Part shown: one piece after another, positions 1-10,464 of the stretch | How the letters are laid out: every line of letters begins with the position of its first letter | Position numbering within the stretch: the first letter of the stretch is position 1 | Origin: CAVXGU01 sp963761615 | Lineage (GTDB): Bacteria; Acidobacteriota; Vicinamibacteria; Vicinamibacterales; CAVVIG01 | DNA: 64,000 nt | Assembly: GCA_963761615.1 (NCBI GenBank) | Contig: CAVXGU010000003.1 | Span: 2,170,001-2,234,000 of the forward strand | Direction of reading: 5' to 3' | Program-made: the position numbers and the translations under genes | Notes under the pieces: model-generated | What the model was told of the DNA's origin: nothing | The model's input: the letters and a program-made list of their open reading frames with translations, nothing else | Database searches by the model: none

Positions 1-9
1 TACCCGGGC

Positions 10-15
10 TATAAT
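10..15 (+). promoter_or_regulatory. Perfect TATAAT -10 hexamer upstream of the oxidase gene
   Basis: Bases 10-15 read TATAAT, the exact sigma-70 -10 consensus and striking in such GC-rich DNA. A -35 element would fall outside the window, so only half the promoter can be seen. A GGAGG follows at 28-32. The transcript would start near base 22, giving a very short leader before the oxidase gene. Confidence 0.4.
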
Positions 16-68
16 CCGCCAGCGTTCGGAGGCGCCCCCTGTCCGACTCCCCTGACGGCCCGGTCAAC

Positions 69-1134
69 GTGCTCGAGTTCGAGGCCCTCGCCCGCGCCCG
101 GATGGAGCCCACCGCGTTCGACTATTACGCCGGCGGCGCCGGCGCCGAGCGCACTCTGGCCGAGAACCGGCTGGCCTTCGACCACATCGTCTTCCGCCCG
201 CGCGTGCTGGTGGACGTCACGCGGGTGGATCCCTCGACCGACGTCCTCGGATCGCACCTCGCCTTCCCGATCCTGCTGGCGCCCACGGCGTTCAACTGCC
301 TCGGACATCCCGACGGCGAGCTGGCGGCGGTTCGCGCCGCGGGGGCGGCCGGCACGCTCATGGTCCTCAGCACCAGCTCGTCGACCGCCCTCGAGGACGT
401 GGCGGCCGCCGCGAGCGGTCCGCTCTGGTTCCAGCTCTACGTCTACAAGGACCGCGGCCTGACGCGCAGGCTCGTCGAGCGCGCGGAAGCCGCCGGATTC
501 CGGGCCATCGTGCTCACGGTGGACATGCCCCGCATGGGCAAGCGCGAGCGCGACGTGCGCAACCGGTTCATGCTGCCGCCGGAGATTCTCGTTCAAGAAC
601 CTGGCTCGGACCGACCGCGCCGACGCGCTCACCTGGAACGACGGCTCGAGCTTCGCCGAGTACGTGCACTCACAGCTCGATCCCTCGCTCACCTGGGACG
701 CCGTGGACTGGCTGCGATCGATCACCCGGCTCCCGGTCCTCGTGAAGGGCATCCTGACGGCCGAGGACGCCGTCCTCGCCGTCCAGACCGGCGTCGCCGG
801 CATCGTCGTCTCGAATCACGGCGGGCGTCAGCTCGACGGCGCCATCGCCACGCTCGACGCCCTGCCGGGGGTCGTCGACCGGATCGGGGGCGCGATCCCG
901 GTGCTGCTCGACGGCGGTGTGCGGCGCGGGGCGGACGTGCTGAAGGCGATCGCGCTCGGCGCGCGCGCCGTCCTCGTCGGCCGCGCGTATCTGTGGGGCC
1001 TGGCCGCCGACGGCGAGGCCGGCGTCCGGCGGGTGCTCGACATCCTGCGCACCGAGCTCGAGCTCGCCATGGCGCTCGCGGGCGTCCCGGACCTCGGCGC
1101 CGTCGACCGGTCGCTCGTGCACCGACAGCAGTAG
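69..1134 (+). CDS. FMN-dependent alpha-hydroxy-acid (L-lactate) oxidase/dehydrogenase, frameshifted
   Basis: This enzyme would oxidise an L-2-hydroxy acid such as lactate to the keto acid using FMN. The N-terminal part carries DYYAGGAG and WFQLYVYKDR. The C-terminal part, in another frame, carries VLVKGI (catalytic-region Lys), SNHGGRQLD (catalytic His) and the phosphate-binding VLLDGGVRRG. The two halves join if one base is dropped from 581-588, giving LPPGFSFKNLARTD, which fits the family, and a full-length product of about 354 residues. The lldP permease lies downstream, which supports lactate as substrate. The GTG at 69 has no Shine-Dalgarno site. A CTG at 39, six bases after GGAGG (28-32), would add ten residues and match the usual family N-terminus better. 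The break may be a read error or make this a pseudogene. Confidence 0.82.
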
Positions 1135-1435
1135 GGCGCGTAAGGGCAGGTCGGGCGGGTGGGCAGGTCGGGTCGAGGTGGCTGGCGGGGTTGGATGGGG
1201 ACGGCCCCGGCGCCAGTGCGGAATGCCTGGCGCCTGCGGCCACGCGAGCCCGAGGACCGGGACTCTGCGGGCGAATGTCGGCGGCCGTCGGCGCCAAGGG
1301 TGGGGCCCCGCCGCCGGTAGGCACGCGTGGCGCCTGCGGCCACGCGAGCCCGAGGACCGGGACTCCTCGGGCGAGTGTCGGCGTCAGTTCGCGGCGGGGG
1401 TGGGGCCCCGCCGCCAGTGAGGAAAGGCGCATCCG
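1135..1435. repeat. Hairpin-rich 100-bp tandem direct repeat between oxidase and lldP
   Basis: This 301-bp gap holds no gene. Two units, 1221-1320 and 1321-1420, are near-identical with a period of exactly 100 bp. A diverged partial copy of the unit's end lies just before (about 1170-1220). Unit 2 contains three consecutive perfect inverted repeats: 1324-1331 with 1339-1346, 1349-1356 with 1364-1371, and 1391-1399 with 1406-1414. Unit 1 keeps the same layout with mismatches. The last hairpin ends about five bases before the purine-rich ribosome site (1419-1427) of lldP, so it could affect lldP mRNA stability or translation. No U-tract follows, so it is not a standard terminator. Confidence 0.8.
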
Positions 1436-3043
1436 ATGTTCACGCAGACGCTCGTGCCGATCGGCAGCTTGTGGATCACGGTTCTCGCCGCCTTCGTGCC
1501 CCTGATCGTGCTGCTGGTGATGATGGCGGGGTTCCGGGTCACGGCCTGGCTGGCGACGCTCATCGCGGGCCTCCTCACGGCCGTCATGGGCATGGTGATC
1601 TGGCACGCCCCGGCGCCGCTCATCGCCCGCGCGTATCTGTACGGCGGCCTGCAGGGCGTCTGGGCCGTCGACTGGATCACGTTCTGGGGCCTGATCATCT
1701 TCAACACGCTCGTGCTCACGGGCGACTTCGACCGCTTCAAGAACTGGCTGGTCCATCACGCGACGACCGACATCCGCATCCAGACGCTGATGCTGGCGTG
1801 GGCCTTCGGCGCGCTGCTCGAGGGCACAGTGGGCTTCGGGTATCCGTGGGCGGTCATCGCGCCCATCCTGATCGGGTTCGGCATCGCGGACCTCGATGCG
1901 ATCCGCGTCGCGGCGCTGGCCAACAACGCGCCGGTGTCCTACGGCGCGCTGGGTGCGCCGGTCATCGCTCTCGCCGCCGTGACCAGCCTGCCGCTCATGT
2001 CGCTCTCGCGGTCGATCGGGCACATCGTCGCGGTCCTGGCGATCGCCCCGCCCTGGCTGCTGCTCTACCTCGTCAGCGGCTGGGACGGGATGATCGAGGC
2101 GTGGCCGCTCGCGATTCTCGGCTCGGTCTCCTACGTCGCCGGCCAGTGGCCGGTCGCCGTCTTCCTCGGACCGTACCTCCCGGACATCACCGGCGCCCTG
2201 GTCTCGTTCTGGGTCCTCTTCGCGTTCACCAAGGTCTGGCGGCCCAAGACGATCCGCGGCTTCGGCGGCGTGCCGCTCGCCAGTGCCGACGTGCAGCGCG
2301 GCGCGGACGTCCCGACCGAGCTCGGCACCGTGCTCCGCGCCTGGAGTCCGTACATCGTGATCATCCTGGTCGTAGTCGCCTGGACCGGACCGTGGTCCAC
2401 CCTGCCGAGCTACAGCCTCCTGAAGCTCTCCGTGCCGGCGATCAGCTCGGTCACCAACCAGGCGACCTCGTCCACCTTCAACCTGAACCCGCTGAGCGGC
2501 GGCACCGCGATCCTGGCGTCGTGGCTCGTCATCCTGCTGCTGCTCAGGCCCGGCGTCGCCGTCATCCGGCAGGTGTTCGCGCGCACGTTCCAGCAGATGT
2601 GGGGCGCCCTGCTCGTCGGCTTCTTCATCTTCGGCCTCGCCTTCTCGTTCGTGTACAGCGGGATGGCAAACTCGATGGCGTTCGGCTTCTCCAACGTCGG
2701 GATCGCGTTCATCGTCCTCGCCCCGATCCTGGGCTGGGTGGGCGTGGCGCTCTCCGGCAGTAACACGTCGACCAACGCGATGTTCGGGCCCGTGCAGGCG
2801 GTCACCGGCCGCCTGCTGAACCTGCCGGCGCTGCTGCTGCCGTCGTTCAACTCGATCGGCGCCGAGGTCGGCAAGCCCATCGCCCCTCAGACGGCGAGCG
2901 TCGGCGTGGCCACGAGCCGCTTCGTCCGCAGCGAGGGCGACGTGATCCGCCACAACATGGGCTGGACCCTCGTGATGCTCGGCTACCTCGTGCTGATCAC
3001 GCTGCTGTTCTACTTCTTCCTGCCGAACCTGATGACGCTGTGA
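1436..3043 (+). CDS. lldP: L-lactate permease (LldP/LctP family)
   Basis: An inner-membrane lactate (or glycolate) proton symporter of 535 residues, close to the usual 530-560 for the family. Hydrophobic segments run throughout, starting with LWITVLAAFVPLIVLLVMM at residues 11-29. Family-like stretches include LEGTVGFGYPWAVIAP, ALANNAPVSYGALGAPV and a late GSNTSTNAMFGPVQ. A GAGGAAAGG-type ribosome site lies 8-16 bases before the ATG. The oxidase gene upstream on the same strand makes a lactate uptake and oxidation pair. The hairpin repeat between them suggests the two are not simply co-translated. Confidence 0.95.
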   Translation: MFTQTLVPIGSLWITVLAAFVPLIVLLVMMAGFRVTAWLATLIAGLLTAVMGMVIWHAPAPLIARAYLYGGLQGVWAVDWITFWGLIIFNTLVLTGDFDRFKNWLVHHATTDIRIQTLMLAWAFGALLEGTVGFGYPWAVIAPILIGFGIADLDAIRVAALANNAPVSYGALGAPVIALAAVTSLPLMSLSRSIGHIVAVLAIAPPWLLLYLVSGWDGMIEAWPLAILGSVSYVAGQWPVAVFLGPYLPDITGALVSFWVLFAFTKVWRPKTIRGFGGVPLASADVQRGADVPTELGTVLRAWSPYIVIILVVVAWTGPWSTLPSYSLLKLSVPAISSVTNQATSSTFNLNPLSGGTAILASWLVILLLLRPGVAVIRQVFARTFQQMWGALLVGFFIFGLAFSFVYSGMANSMAFGFSNVGIAFIVLAPILGWVGVALSGSNTSTNAMFGPVQAVTGRLLNLPALLLPSFNSIGAEVGKPIAPQTASVGVATSRFVRSEGDVIRHNMGWTLVMLGYLVLITLLFYFFLPNLMTL

Positions 3044-3091
3044 GCCGCCGCTGGTCCTGCTCGCGGCCGTCGTGGTTCCCGTGGGAGGCCC

Positions 3092-3493
3092 GTGTCCCGT
3101 GACGGCGGAGCGAGCGTCCGGCTCGACGTGTGGCTGGATGTCGCGTGCCTGTTCCGGACCCGATCCGAGGCGCAGAAGGCGTGCCGGGCGGGCCGGGTCC
3201 GGGTCAACGGCCAGCCGGGGCGCCAGGACCGGGCGGTGAGAGCGGGCGACGAGATCCGGATCGGGCGGCCCTTCGGACGCGAGCAGCGGATCGTCGTCCG
3301 GGGCGCTGCCGACCGGCACGTCGCGAAGGCGGCCGCGCGCGAGCTCTACGAAGACCTGACGCCCAAGCCGACCCCCGAAGAGATCGAGATTCGCCGCGTC
3401 GAGCGCGCGTACCGCGCGGCGATGACGCCCCCGCACGCGCCCGACAAGCGCGAGCGGCGCGCCCTGCGCCGGCTCAAGGGCCGGACCGACTGA
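3092..3493 (+). CDS. S4-domain RNA-binding protein (Hsp15/HslR-like)
   Basis: A 133-residue basic protein with an S4 RNA-binding fold at about residues 9-60 (RLDVWLDVACLFRTRSEAQKA, then GRVRVNGQ and AGDEIRI). The tail is rich in Arg and Lys. This layout matches Hsp15 (HslR), which binds free 50S subunits carrying nascent chains after heat shock; that function is known for the family, not shown here. The start is GTG, only three bases after GGAGG at 3084-3088. The 3' end overlaps the convergent TerC-family gene by 20 bp. The heat-shock genes hspR-cbpA-clpB lie just downstream on the same strand, beyond that gene. Confidence 0.85.
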   Translation: MSRDGGASVRLDVWLDVACLFRTRSEAQKACRAGRVRVNGQPGRQDRAVRAGDEIRIGRPFGREQRIVVRGAADRHVAKAAARELYEDLTPKPTPEEIEIRRVERAYRAAMTPPHAPDKRERRALRRLKGRTD

Positions 3494-4253
3494 CGCGCTT
3501 CTCGTCCTCCTCGATGAGCCGCCTCGCCTCGTCTCCGCCGCCGCCGTCCCCGTCTCTCGCCGGCCGCGGCGCCTTGCCCTCCTGGTGCCGCGCGTACAGC
3601 AGGGCGCTGCCGAAGATCACCACGATCAGCCCGAGCGACAGCCACTGCGGGATCTCGAAGCCGATGATCCCCTCGACGTAGAGGAACTCGACGAAGAGCT
3701 TCAGGCTCACCCACGCGATGATCACGAACGCCCCGTCCACGAGCGGCGGATAGCGCTCGACGAGCGCCAGCAACTGGCCGATCACGATGCGCATCATCAA
3801 AATGCCGAGCACGCCGCCGGAGATGATGACCCAGAGCTTCGGCGACATGGCCACCGCCACGAGAATCGAGTCGATGGCGAAGACGATGTCCGTGAGCTCG
3901 ACCTTCACCACCGTCCCCCAGAACGCCGACAGCCCGAGCCAGGGGCGCGCCGGCTTCGGCGTCCGCCGGACCTCGGCGTCGCCACCGGCGGAGAAGTGCC
4001 GCACGGAGAGATACAGCAGGTAGGACGCCCCGAGGAGCTTCACCCAGCCGAGCCGGATCATGTAAGCGGCCAGGAGCGTCGCGCCGATCCGGAACGCGAA
4101 CGCCCCGAGGATGCCGTATCGCAGGGCCGGGCGCTGCTGGGATTTCGGCAGGCCGAGAACGAGGATGGCCAGGACCATCGCGTTGTCCGCGCTCAGGAGC
4201 CCCTCGAGGCCCACGAGCAGCGCAATGGTCAGCAAGTCGGACGCGTGGAACAT
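3474..4253 (-). CDS. TerC-family integral membrane protein
   Basis: A 259-residue polytopic membrane protein. It opens with an acidic-residue-containing helix (LEGLLSADNAMVLAILVLGLP) and repeats the pattern later (VKVELTDIVFAIDSILVAVAM), the paired signature of the TerC/Alx superfamily. Members are linked to tellurite resistance and, in better-studied cases, manganese export; the substrate here cannot be told from sequence. The C-terminus is charged and cytoplasmic. It is transcribed divergently from hspR, so its promoter must lie in the same 115-bp region as the HAIR-like operator. It overlaps the S4-domain gene tail to tail. Confidence 0.9.
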   Translation of the reverse strand: MFHASDLLTIALLVGLEGLLSADNAMVLAILVLGLPKSQQRPALRYGILGAFAFRIGATLLAAYMIRLGWVKLLGASYLLYLSVRHFSAGGDAEVRRTPKPARPWLGLSAFWGTVVKVELTDIVFAIDSILVAVAMSPKLWVIISGGVLGILMMRIVIGQLLALVERYPPLVDGAFVIIAWVSLKLFVEFLYVEGIIGFEIPQWLSLGLIVVIFGSALLYARHQEGKAPRPARDGDGGGGDEARRLIEEDEKRVSRSGP

Positions 4254-4298
4254 CCATCGTCAGAATACTTTGGTTCGGGTGCCCGCGCAGCCTCAGGG

Positions 4299-4343
4299 CT
4301 TGACACAATGCGTGTCAATGTCTAGACTTGGATCGGCGCAAGT
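4299..4343 (+). promoter_or_regulatory. hspR operon promoter overlapped by HAIR-like HspR operator
   Basis: A good sigma-70-type promoter is visible: TTGACA at 4300-4305, a 17-bp spacer, and TAGACT at 4323-4328. The -35 lies within an inverted repeat CTTGACA-N7-TGTCAAT (4299-4319) whose inner arms TTGACAC and GTGTCAA are perfect. The 7-N7-7 layout and the CTTGA core match the HAIR element (CTTGAGT-N7-ACTCAAG) bound by HspR in actinobacteria. A second, shorter inverted repeat ACTTG-N8-CAAGT spans 4326-4343, overlapping the -10. Repressor bound at either would block polymerase, which points to autorepression of hspR-cbpA-clpB, possibly also affecting the divergent TerC-family gene. Confidence 0.75.
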
Positions 4344-4368
4344 TTTGTATACGCCCTTCCGGAACGCC

Positions 4369-4710
4369 ATGCCGATCGACGAAGGCCTGTATTTCATCAG
4401 CGTCGCGGCGCGGATGCTGGGCATGCACCCCCAGACGCTCCGCAAGTACGAGCGGCTCGGGCTCGTCCGCCCCTCCCGCACCGTCGGCAGCATGCGTCTC
4501 TACTCGGAGGGCGAGATCGCGCGGCTCCGCCTGATCAAGCGCCTGGTAGACGATGCCGGCGTCAACCTGGCGGGCGTGCAGCGTCTGCTCTCGGTGGCCG
4601 ACGCGGTCGATCGCATGCGTCCGTTGATGCGCGAGCCGTTCACGACGCGTGAAGCGCGCCGGCTCGCGCAGGAGCTGGACGAGCTCGCGCGCACGCTGGG
4701 ATTCGAGTGA
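4369..4710 (+). CDS. hspR: Heat-shock transcriptional repressor HspR (MerR family)
   Basis: A 113-residue MerR-type winged-helix regulator. The N-terminal DNA-binding part reads YFISVAARMLGMHPQTLRKYERLGLVRPSRT, which is very HspR-like, followed by a wing (GSMRLYSEGEIARLRLI) and a short helical tail. Known HspR proteins repress dnaK or clpB operons at HAIR sites with DnaK as co-repressor. The ATG at 4369 is chosen because it starts the MerR fold and lies downstream of the promoter at 4300-4328. Upstream in-frame starts would run through the promoter. The stop overlaps the next gene's ATG (TGATG), so translation is probably coupled. Confidence 0.92.
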   Translation: MPIDEGLYFISVAARMLGMHPQTLRKYERLGLVRPSRTVGSMRLYSEGEIARLRLIKRLVDDAGVNLAGVQRLLSVADAVDRMRPLMREPFTTREARRLAQELDELARTLGFE

Positions 4711-5699
4711 TGGAATTCAAAGACTACTACCAGACGCTCGGCGTGCCCAAGACGGCCACCGCCAAGGAGATCAAGGCGGCCTTCCGCAAGCTCGCGCGCA
4801 AGGTGCACCCGGACGTCAACCCGGGCGACGCGACCGCCGAGTCGCGCTTCAAGGAGATCAACGAGGCCTACGAGGTGCTCGGGGATCCGGAGAAGCGCAA
4901 GAAATACGACGAGCTGGGCGCGAACTGGCGGATGTACGAGCAGGCCGGCGCGCCCGGCGCGCCGCAGCCGGGCGGCGGCGCCTGGCACGTCAACACGGGC
5001 GGCCCGGGCGGCTACCGGACGATGACGCCCGAGGAGATGGAAGAGATGTTCGGCGGCGGGGGCGACCCGTTCTCGGACTTCTTCCACACCTTCTTCGGCG
5101 GCGCCGTCCAGGGCGAGCCGGGCCGCGGCCGCGGCGCGCGTCCCCGCTCGGCTCGCGGGCGCGACGTCGAGCAGGAGCTGGAGCTCGGCCTCGAGGACGC
5201 CTACCGCGGCTCCATGCGACGGCTGAAGATCCGCCACGGGGGGGAGGTGCGCAACGTCGACGTCCGCATCCCGGCCGGCGTCGGCGATGGATCGAAGGTC
5301 CGCGTCGCCGGCGAGGGCGAGCGCGGCGCCGGCGGCGGGCCGTCCGGCGATCTCTTCCTGCGGATCCGGCTCGGGTCGCATCCCCGCTTCGAGGCGAGGG
5401 GCCGCGATCTCCGCACGCGGGTGGCCGTGCCCCTGACGACGGCCGTCCTCGGCGGCGAGGTGGACGTCACGACGCTCGGCGGCAAGTCCCTGCGGCTGAA
5501 GATTCCGCCCACGACGCAGAACGGGCAGGTGCTGCGGCTCAAGGGCCACGGGATGCCCGTGCCCGGCGCCCCCGGCGAATTCGGCGATTTGTACGCGACC
5601 GTCGACGTCCAGCTGCCCCGCCAGCTGACGTCGGAAGCACGAACGCACTTCGAGGCGCTGGCGCGCCTCGAGAAAGACACGACGCACGGCGCGGCGTGA
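4710..5699 (+). CDS. cbpA: J-domain co-chaperone, CbpA/DnaJ type without zinc finger
   Basis: A DnaK co-chaperone of 329 residues. The J domain fills about residues 5-70 with HPD at 33-35, the tripeptide that stimulates DnaK ATPase. A Gly/Pro-rich linker with GGGGDPFSDFF follows, then a DnaJ C-terminal substrate-binding region. No CxxCxGxG zinc-finger repeats are present, so this is a class B (CbpA-like) J-protein rather than classical DnaJ. The ATG at 4710 overlaps the hspR stop codon; a GTG one codon earlier is possible. It lies between hspR and clpB in one heat-shock operon. dnaK is not in the window. Confidence 0.92.
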   Translation: MEFKDYYQTLGVPKTATAKEIKAAFRKLARKVHPDVNPGDATAESRFKEINEAYEVLGDPEKRKKYDELGANWRMYEQAGAPGAPQPGGGAWHVNTGGPGGYRTMTPEEMEEMFGGGGDPFSDFFHTFFGGAVQGEPGRGRGARPRSARGRDVEQELELGLEDAYRGSMRRLKIRHGGEVRNVDVRIPAGVGDGSKVRVAGEGERGAGGGPSGDLFLRIRLGSHPRFEARGRDLRTRVAVPLTTAVLGGEVDVTTLGGKSLRLKIPPTTQNGQVLRLKGHGMPVPGAPGEFGDLYATVDVQLPRQLTSEARTHFEALARLEKDTTHGAA

Positions 5700-5716
5700 A
5701 CGAAAAGGCGAACGCG

Positions 5717-8324
<2,608 letters not shown>

Positions 8325-8327
8325 GCC

Positions 8328-10226
8328 ATGGCCACGCCCCCTCGGGGACCACGCTTCGCCTCGCGCGGCGGGAAGCCGCGGTCCGGCGCCCGTCTGCCGG
8401 GACCGCGCCGCAACGCGCTGATCTGGTACGGGCTCGCGCTGGTCGTCCTGCTGCTGCTGTCGCAGGTCTACGCCGGCATCCCGGGGGGCCGCGCGATCCC
8501 CTACAGCGAGTTCAAGTCGCTCGTGCGGGGCGGCCAGGTCGCCGCGGTCACGATCGGCGAGGACCAGATCCACGGCACGCTCAAGAACGCGGTCGACGGC
8601 ACCACCGCCTTCACGACCGTGCCCGTCAACGACCCGAGCCTCGCGGCGGATCTGGACGCCGCCCGCGTCAAGTACACCGGGGAGACGGTCAACCGCTGGC
8701 TGCCCGACCTGCTCGGCTGGGTGCTGCCCCTCGTCTTCATCGCGGCCATCTGGCTCTTCTTCATGCGGCGCATGGGGGGCGCCGAGGGCGGCGTGATGTC
8801 GTTCGCGCGCAGCCGCGCCAAGATCTACGCGGAAGACGAGGTGAAGGTGAAGTTCGGCGACGTCGCCGGCGTCGACGAGGCCGAGAACGAGCTGCGGGAA
8901 ATCGTGGAGTTCCTCCGGACCCCCCAGAAGTACACGAACCTGGGCGGACGCATCCCCAAGGGCGTCCTGCTCGTCGGCCCGCCGGGGACCGGCAAGACGC
9001 TGCTCGCGCGCGCGGTCGCCGGCGAGGCCAACGTGCCCTTCTTCAGCCTGAGCGGCTCGGAATTCGTCGAGATGTTCGTCGGCGTCGGCGCGGCGCGCAT
9101 CCGCGACCTCTTCACGCAGGCCGAGGCCAAGGCGCCGAGCATCGTCTTCATCGACGAGCTCGACGCGCTCGGGAAGGTCCGCGTCCAGAGCCCGATGGGC
9201 GGGCACGAGGAGCGCGAACAGACGCTCAACCAGCTCCTGGCCGAGATGGACGGCTTCGACGCCCGCATGGGCGTCATCATCATGGCGGCCACCAACCGTC
9301 CCGAGGTGCTCGATCCCGCCCTGCTCCGCCCCGGGCGCTTCGACCGGCAGGTCCTGGTCGACAAGCCGGACATCAACGGCCGCGAGGCGATCCTGAAGAT
9401 CCACACGAAGGGCGTGAAGATGTCGCCCACGGCCGACCTGCGGGTGGTCGCGGCGCGGACGGCGGGGTTCGCGGGCGCGGACCTGGCGAACCTGGTCAAC
9501 GAGGCGGCGCTCCTCGCGGCCCGCGCGGACAAGTCGTCGGTCGGGCCGCAGGACTTCGACGCCGCGATCGACCGCCTGATCGCGGGCCTGGAAAAGAAGC
9601 GCGTGATGAGCTCGAAGGAGCGGCGCATCGTCGCGTATCACGAGTCGGGGCACGCGATCGTCGCGTCGGTCCTGCCGGGACTCGATCCCGTCCACAAGAT
9701 CTCCATCGTCCAGCGCGGCTTCGGCGCCCTCGGCTACACGATGCAGCTGCCCCTCGAGGATCGGTACCTGATGACGCGCGGGGACCTGCTCAATCAGCTG
9801 GCGGTGCTGCTCGGCGGGCGGACCGCGGAGGAGGTTGCGCTCGGCGAGATCTCGACCGGCGCGCAGAACGACCTGCAGCGCGCGACCGACATCGCGCGCG
9901 CCATGGTGACCGAGTACGGGATGAGCGACGCCCTCGGCGCCGTCAGCTTCAACGGGCACAACCGCGCGCGCTTCCTCGACCTGCCGATGCCGCCCGAGCG
10001 CGGCGTCTACGCCGAGGACACCGCCCAGAAGATCGACGCGGAGGTGACGCGGCTCGTGACCGACGCGCACGACACCGCGCGCCGGATCCTCACCGAGCGC
10101 CGGCCCGATCTCGAGCACGTCACGACGCGGCTGCTCGAAGTCGAAGTGATGGAAGGCGCCGAGCTGCGGACGATGCTGGGACTGGGGACCGCGGGAACCG
10201 GCCCGTCCCCGGCCGCGGGCGCCTGA
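8328..10226 (+). CDS. ftsH: ATP-dependent zinc metalloprotease FtsH
   Basis: A membrane-anchored AAA+ protease of 632 residues that degrades misassembled membrane proteins and selected regulators. Two membrane segments flank a short periplasmic region (about residues 30-48 and 126-146). The AAA+ domain has Walker A GPPGTGKT at 217-224, then FIDELDA and the second region of homology ATNRPEVLDPALLRPGRFD. The protease zinc site is HESGH at about 438-442. It follows clpB after three bases and so probably belongs to the same heat-inducible transcript. The stop codon forms half of TGATCA, whose other half is the stop of the convergent CDGSH gene. Confidence 0.97.
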   Translation: MATPPRGPRFASRGGKPRSGARLPGPRRNALIWYGLALVVLLLLSQVYAGIPGGRAIPYSEFKSLVRGGQVAAVTIGEDQIHGTLKNAVDGTTAFTTVPVNDPSLAADLDAARVKYTGETVNRWLPDLLGWVLPLVFIAAIWLFFMRRMGGAEGGVMSFARSRAKIYAEDEVKVKFGDVAGVDEAENELREIVEFLRTPQKYTNLGGRIPKGVLLVGPPGTGKTLLARAVAGEANVPFFSLSGSEFVEMFVGVGAARIRDLFTQAEAKAPSIVFIDELDALGKVRVQSPMGGHEEREQTLNQLLAEMDGFDARMGVIIMAATNRPEVLDPALLRPGRFDRQVLVDKPDINGREAILKIHTKGVKMSPTADLRVVAARTAGFAGADLANLVNEAALLAARADKSSVGPQDFDAAIDRLIAGLEKKRVMSSKERRIVAYHESGHAIVASVLPGLDPVHKISIVQRGFGALGYTMQLPLEDRYLMTRGDLLNQLAVLLGGRTAEEVALGEISTGAQNDLQRATDIARAMVTEYGMSDALGAVSFNGHNRARFLDLPMPPERGVYAEDTAQKIDAEVTRLVTDAHDTARRILTERRPDLEHVTTRLLEVEVMEGAELRTMLGLGTAGTGPSPAAGA

Positions 10227-10464
10227 TCAGCCGACCTCCGGGTCCGTGCCCGGCGGCGGGGCCGCTTCGTGCGCCTCGAACGGAATCCGCTTGTGGGTCG
10301 AATCGCAAATCGGCCTCGTGGCCGAGTGGCCGCAGCGGCAGAGGGAGAACGGTCGCTTCGCGATTCTGGTACTCGTTCCCGTTCCAGTCCACCACCTTCA
10401 CGTCGTCGCCGTCCACCCGGAACGGTCCGTTCTCCCGGACGATGATTGTCGTCGGCACGCTCAC
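10227..10464 (-). CDS. CDGSH iron-sulfur (mitoNEET-type) protein, frameshifted
   Basis: A very small [2Fe-2S] protein, about 78 residues once a single extra base is ignored. The N-terminal half reads TTIIVRENGPFRVDGDDVKV. After a frame change near 10362-10374 the product continues KRPFSLCRCGHSATRPICDS and then TH. That gives the CxCG(H)S...P.CDxTH ligand set (three Cys and one His) of the CDGSH family. Such proteins carry a redox- and pH-labile cluster; the partner here is unknown. The GTG at 10464 overlaps the rho stop codon (GTGA), so it is translationally coupled to rho. Its stop abuts that of ftsH. Confidence 0.8.

Noticed and set aside
1221..1420. Tandem repeats as a CRISPR array
   Set aside because: There are only two units of 100 bp with no spacer/repeat alternation and no cas genes.
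722..3436. A 904-codon minus-strand frame opposite the oxidase and lldP
   Set aside because: Its composition is extremely Arg/Asp/Gln-rich and typical of antisense shadows; no motif is recognisable.
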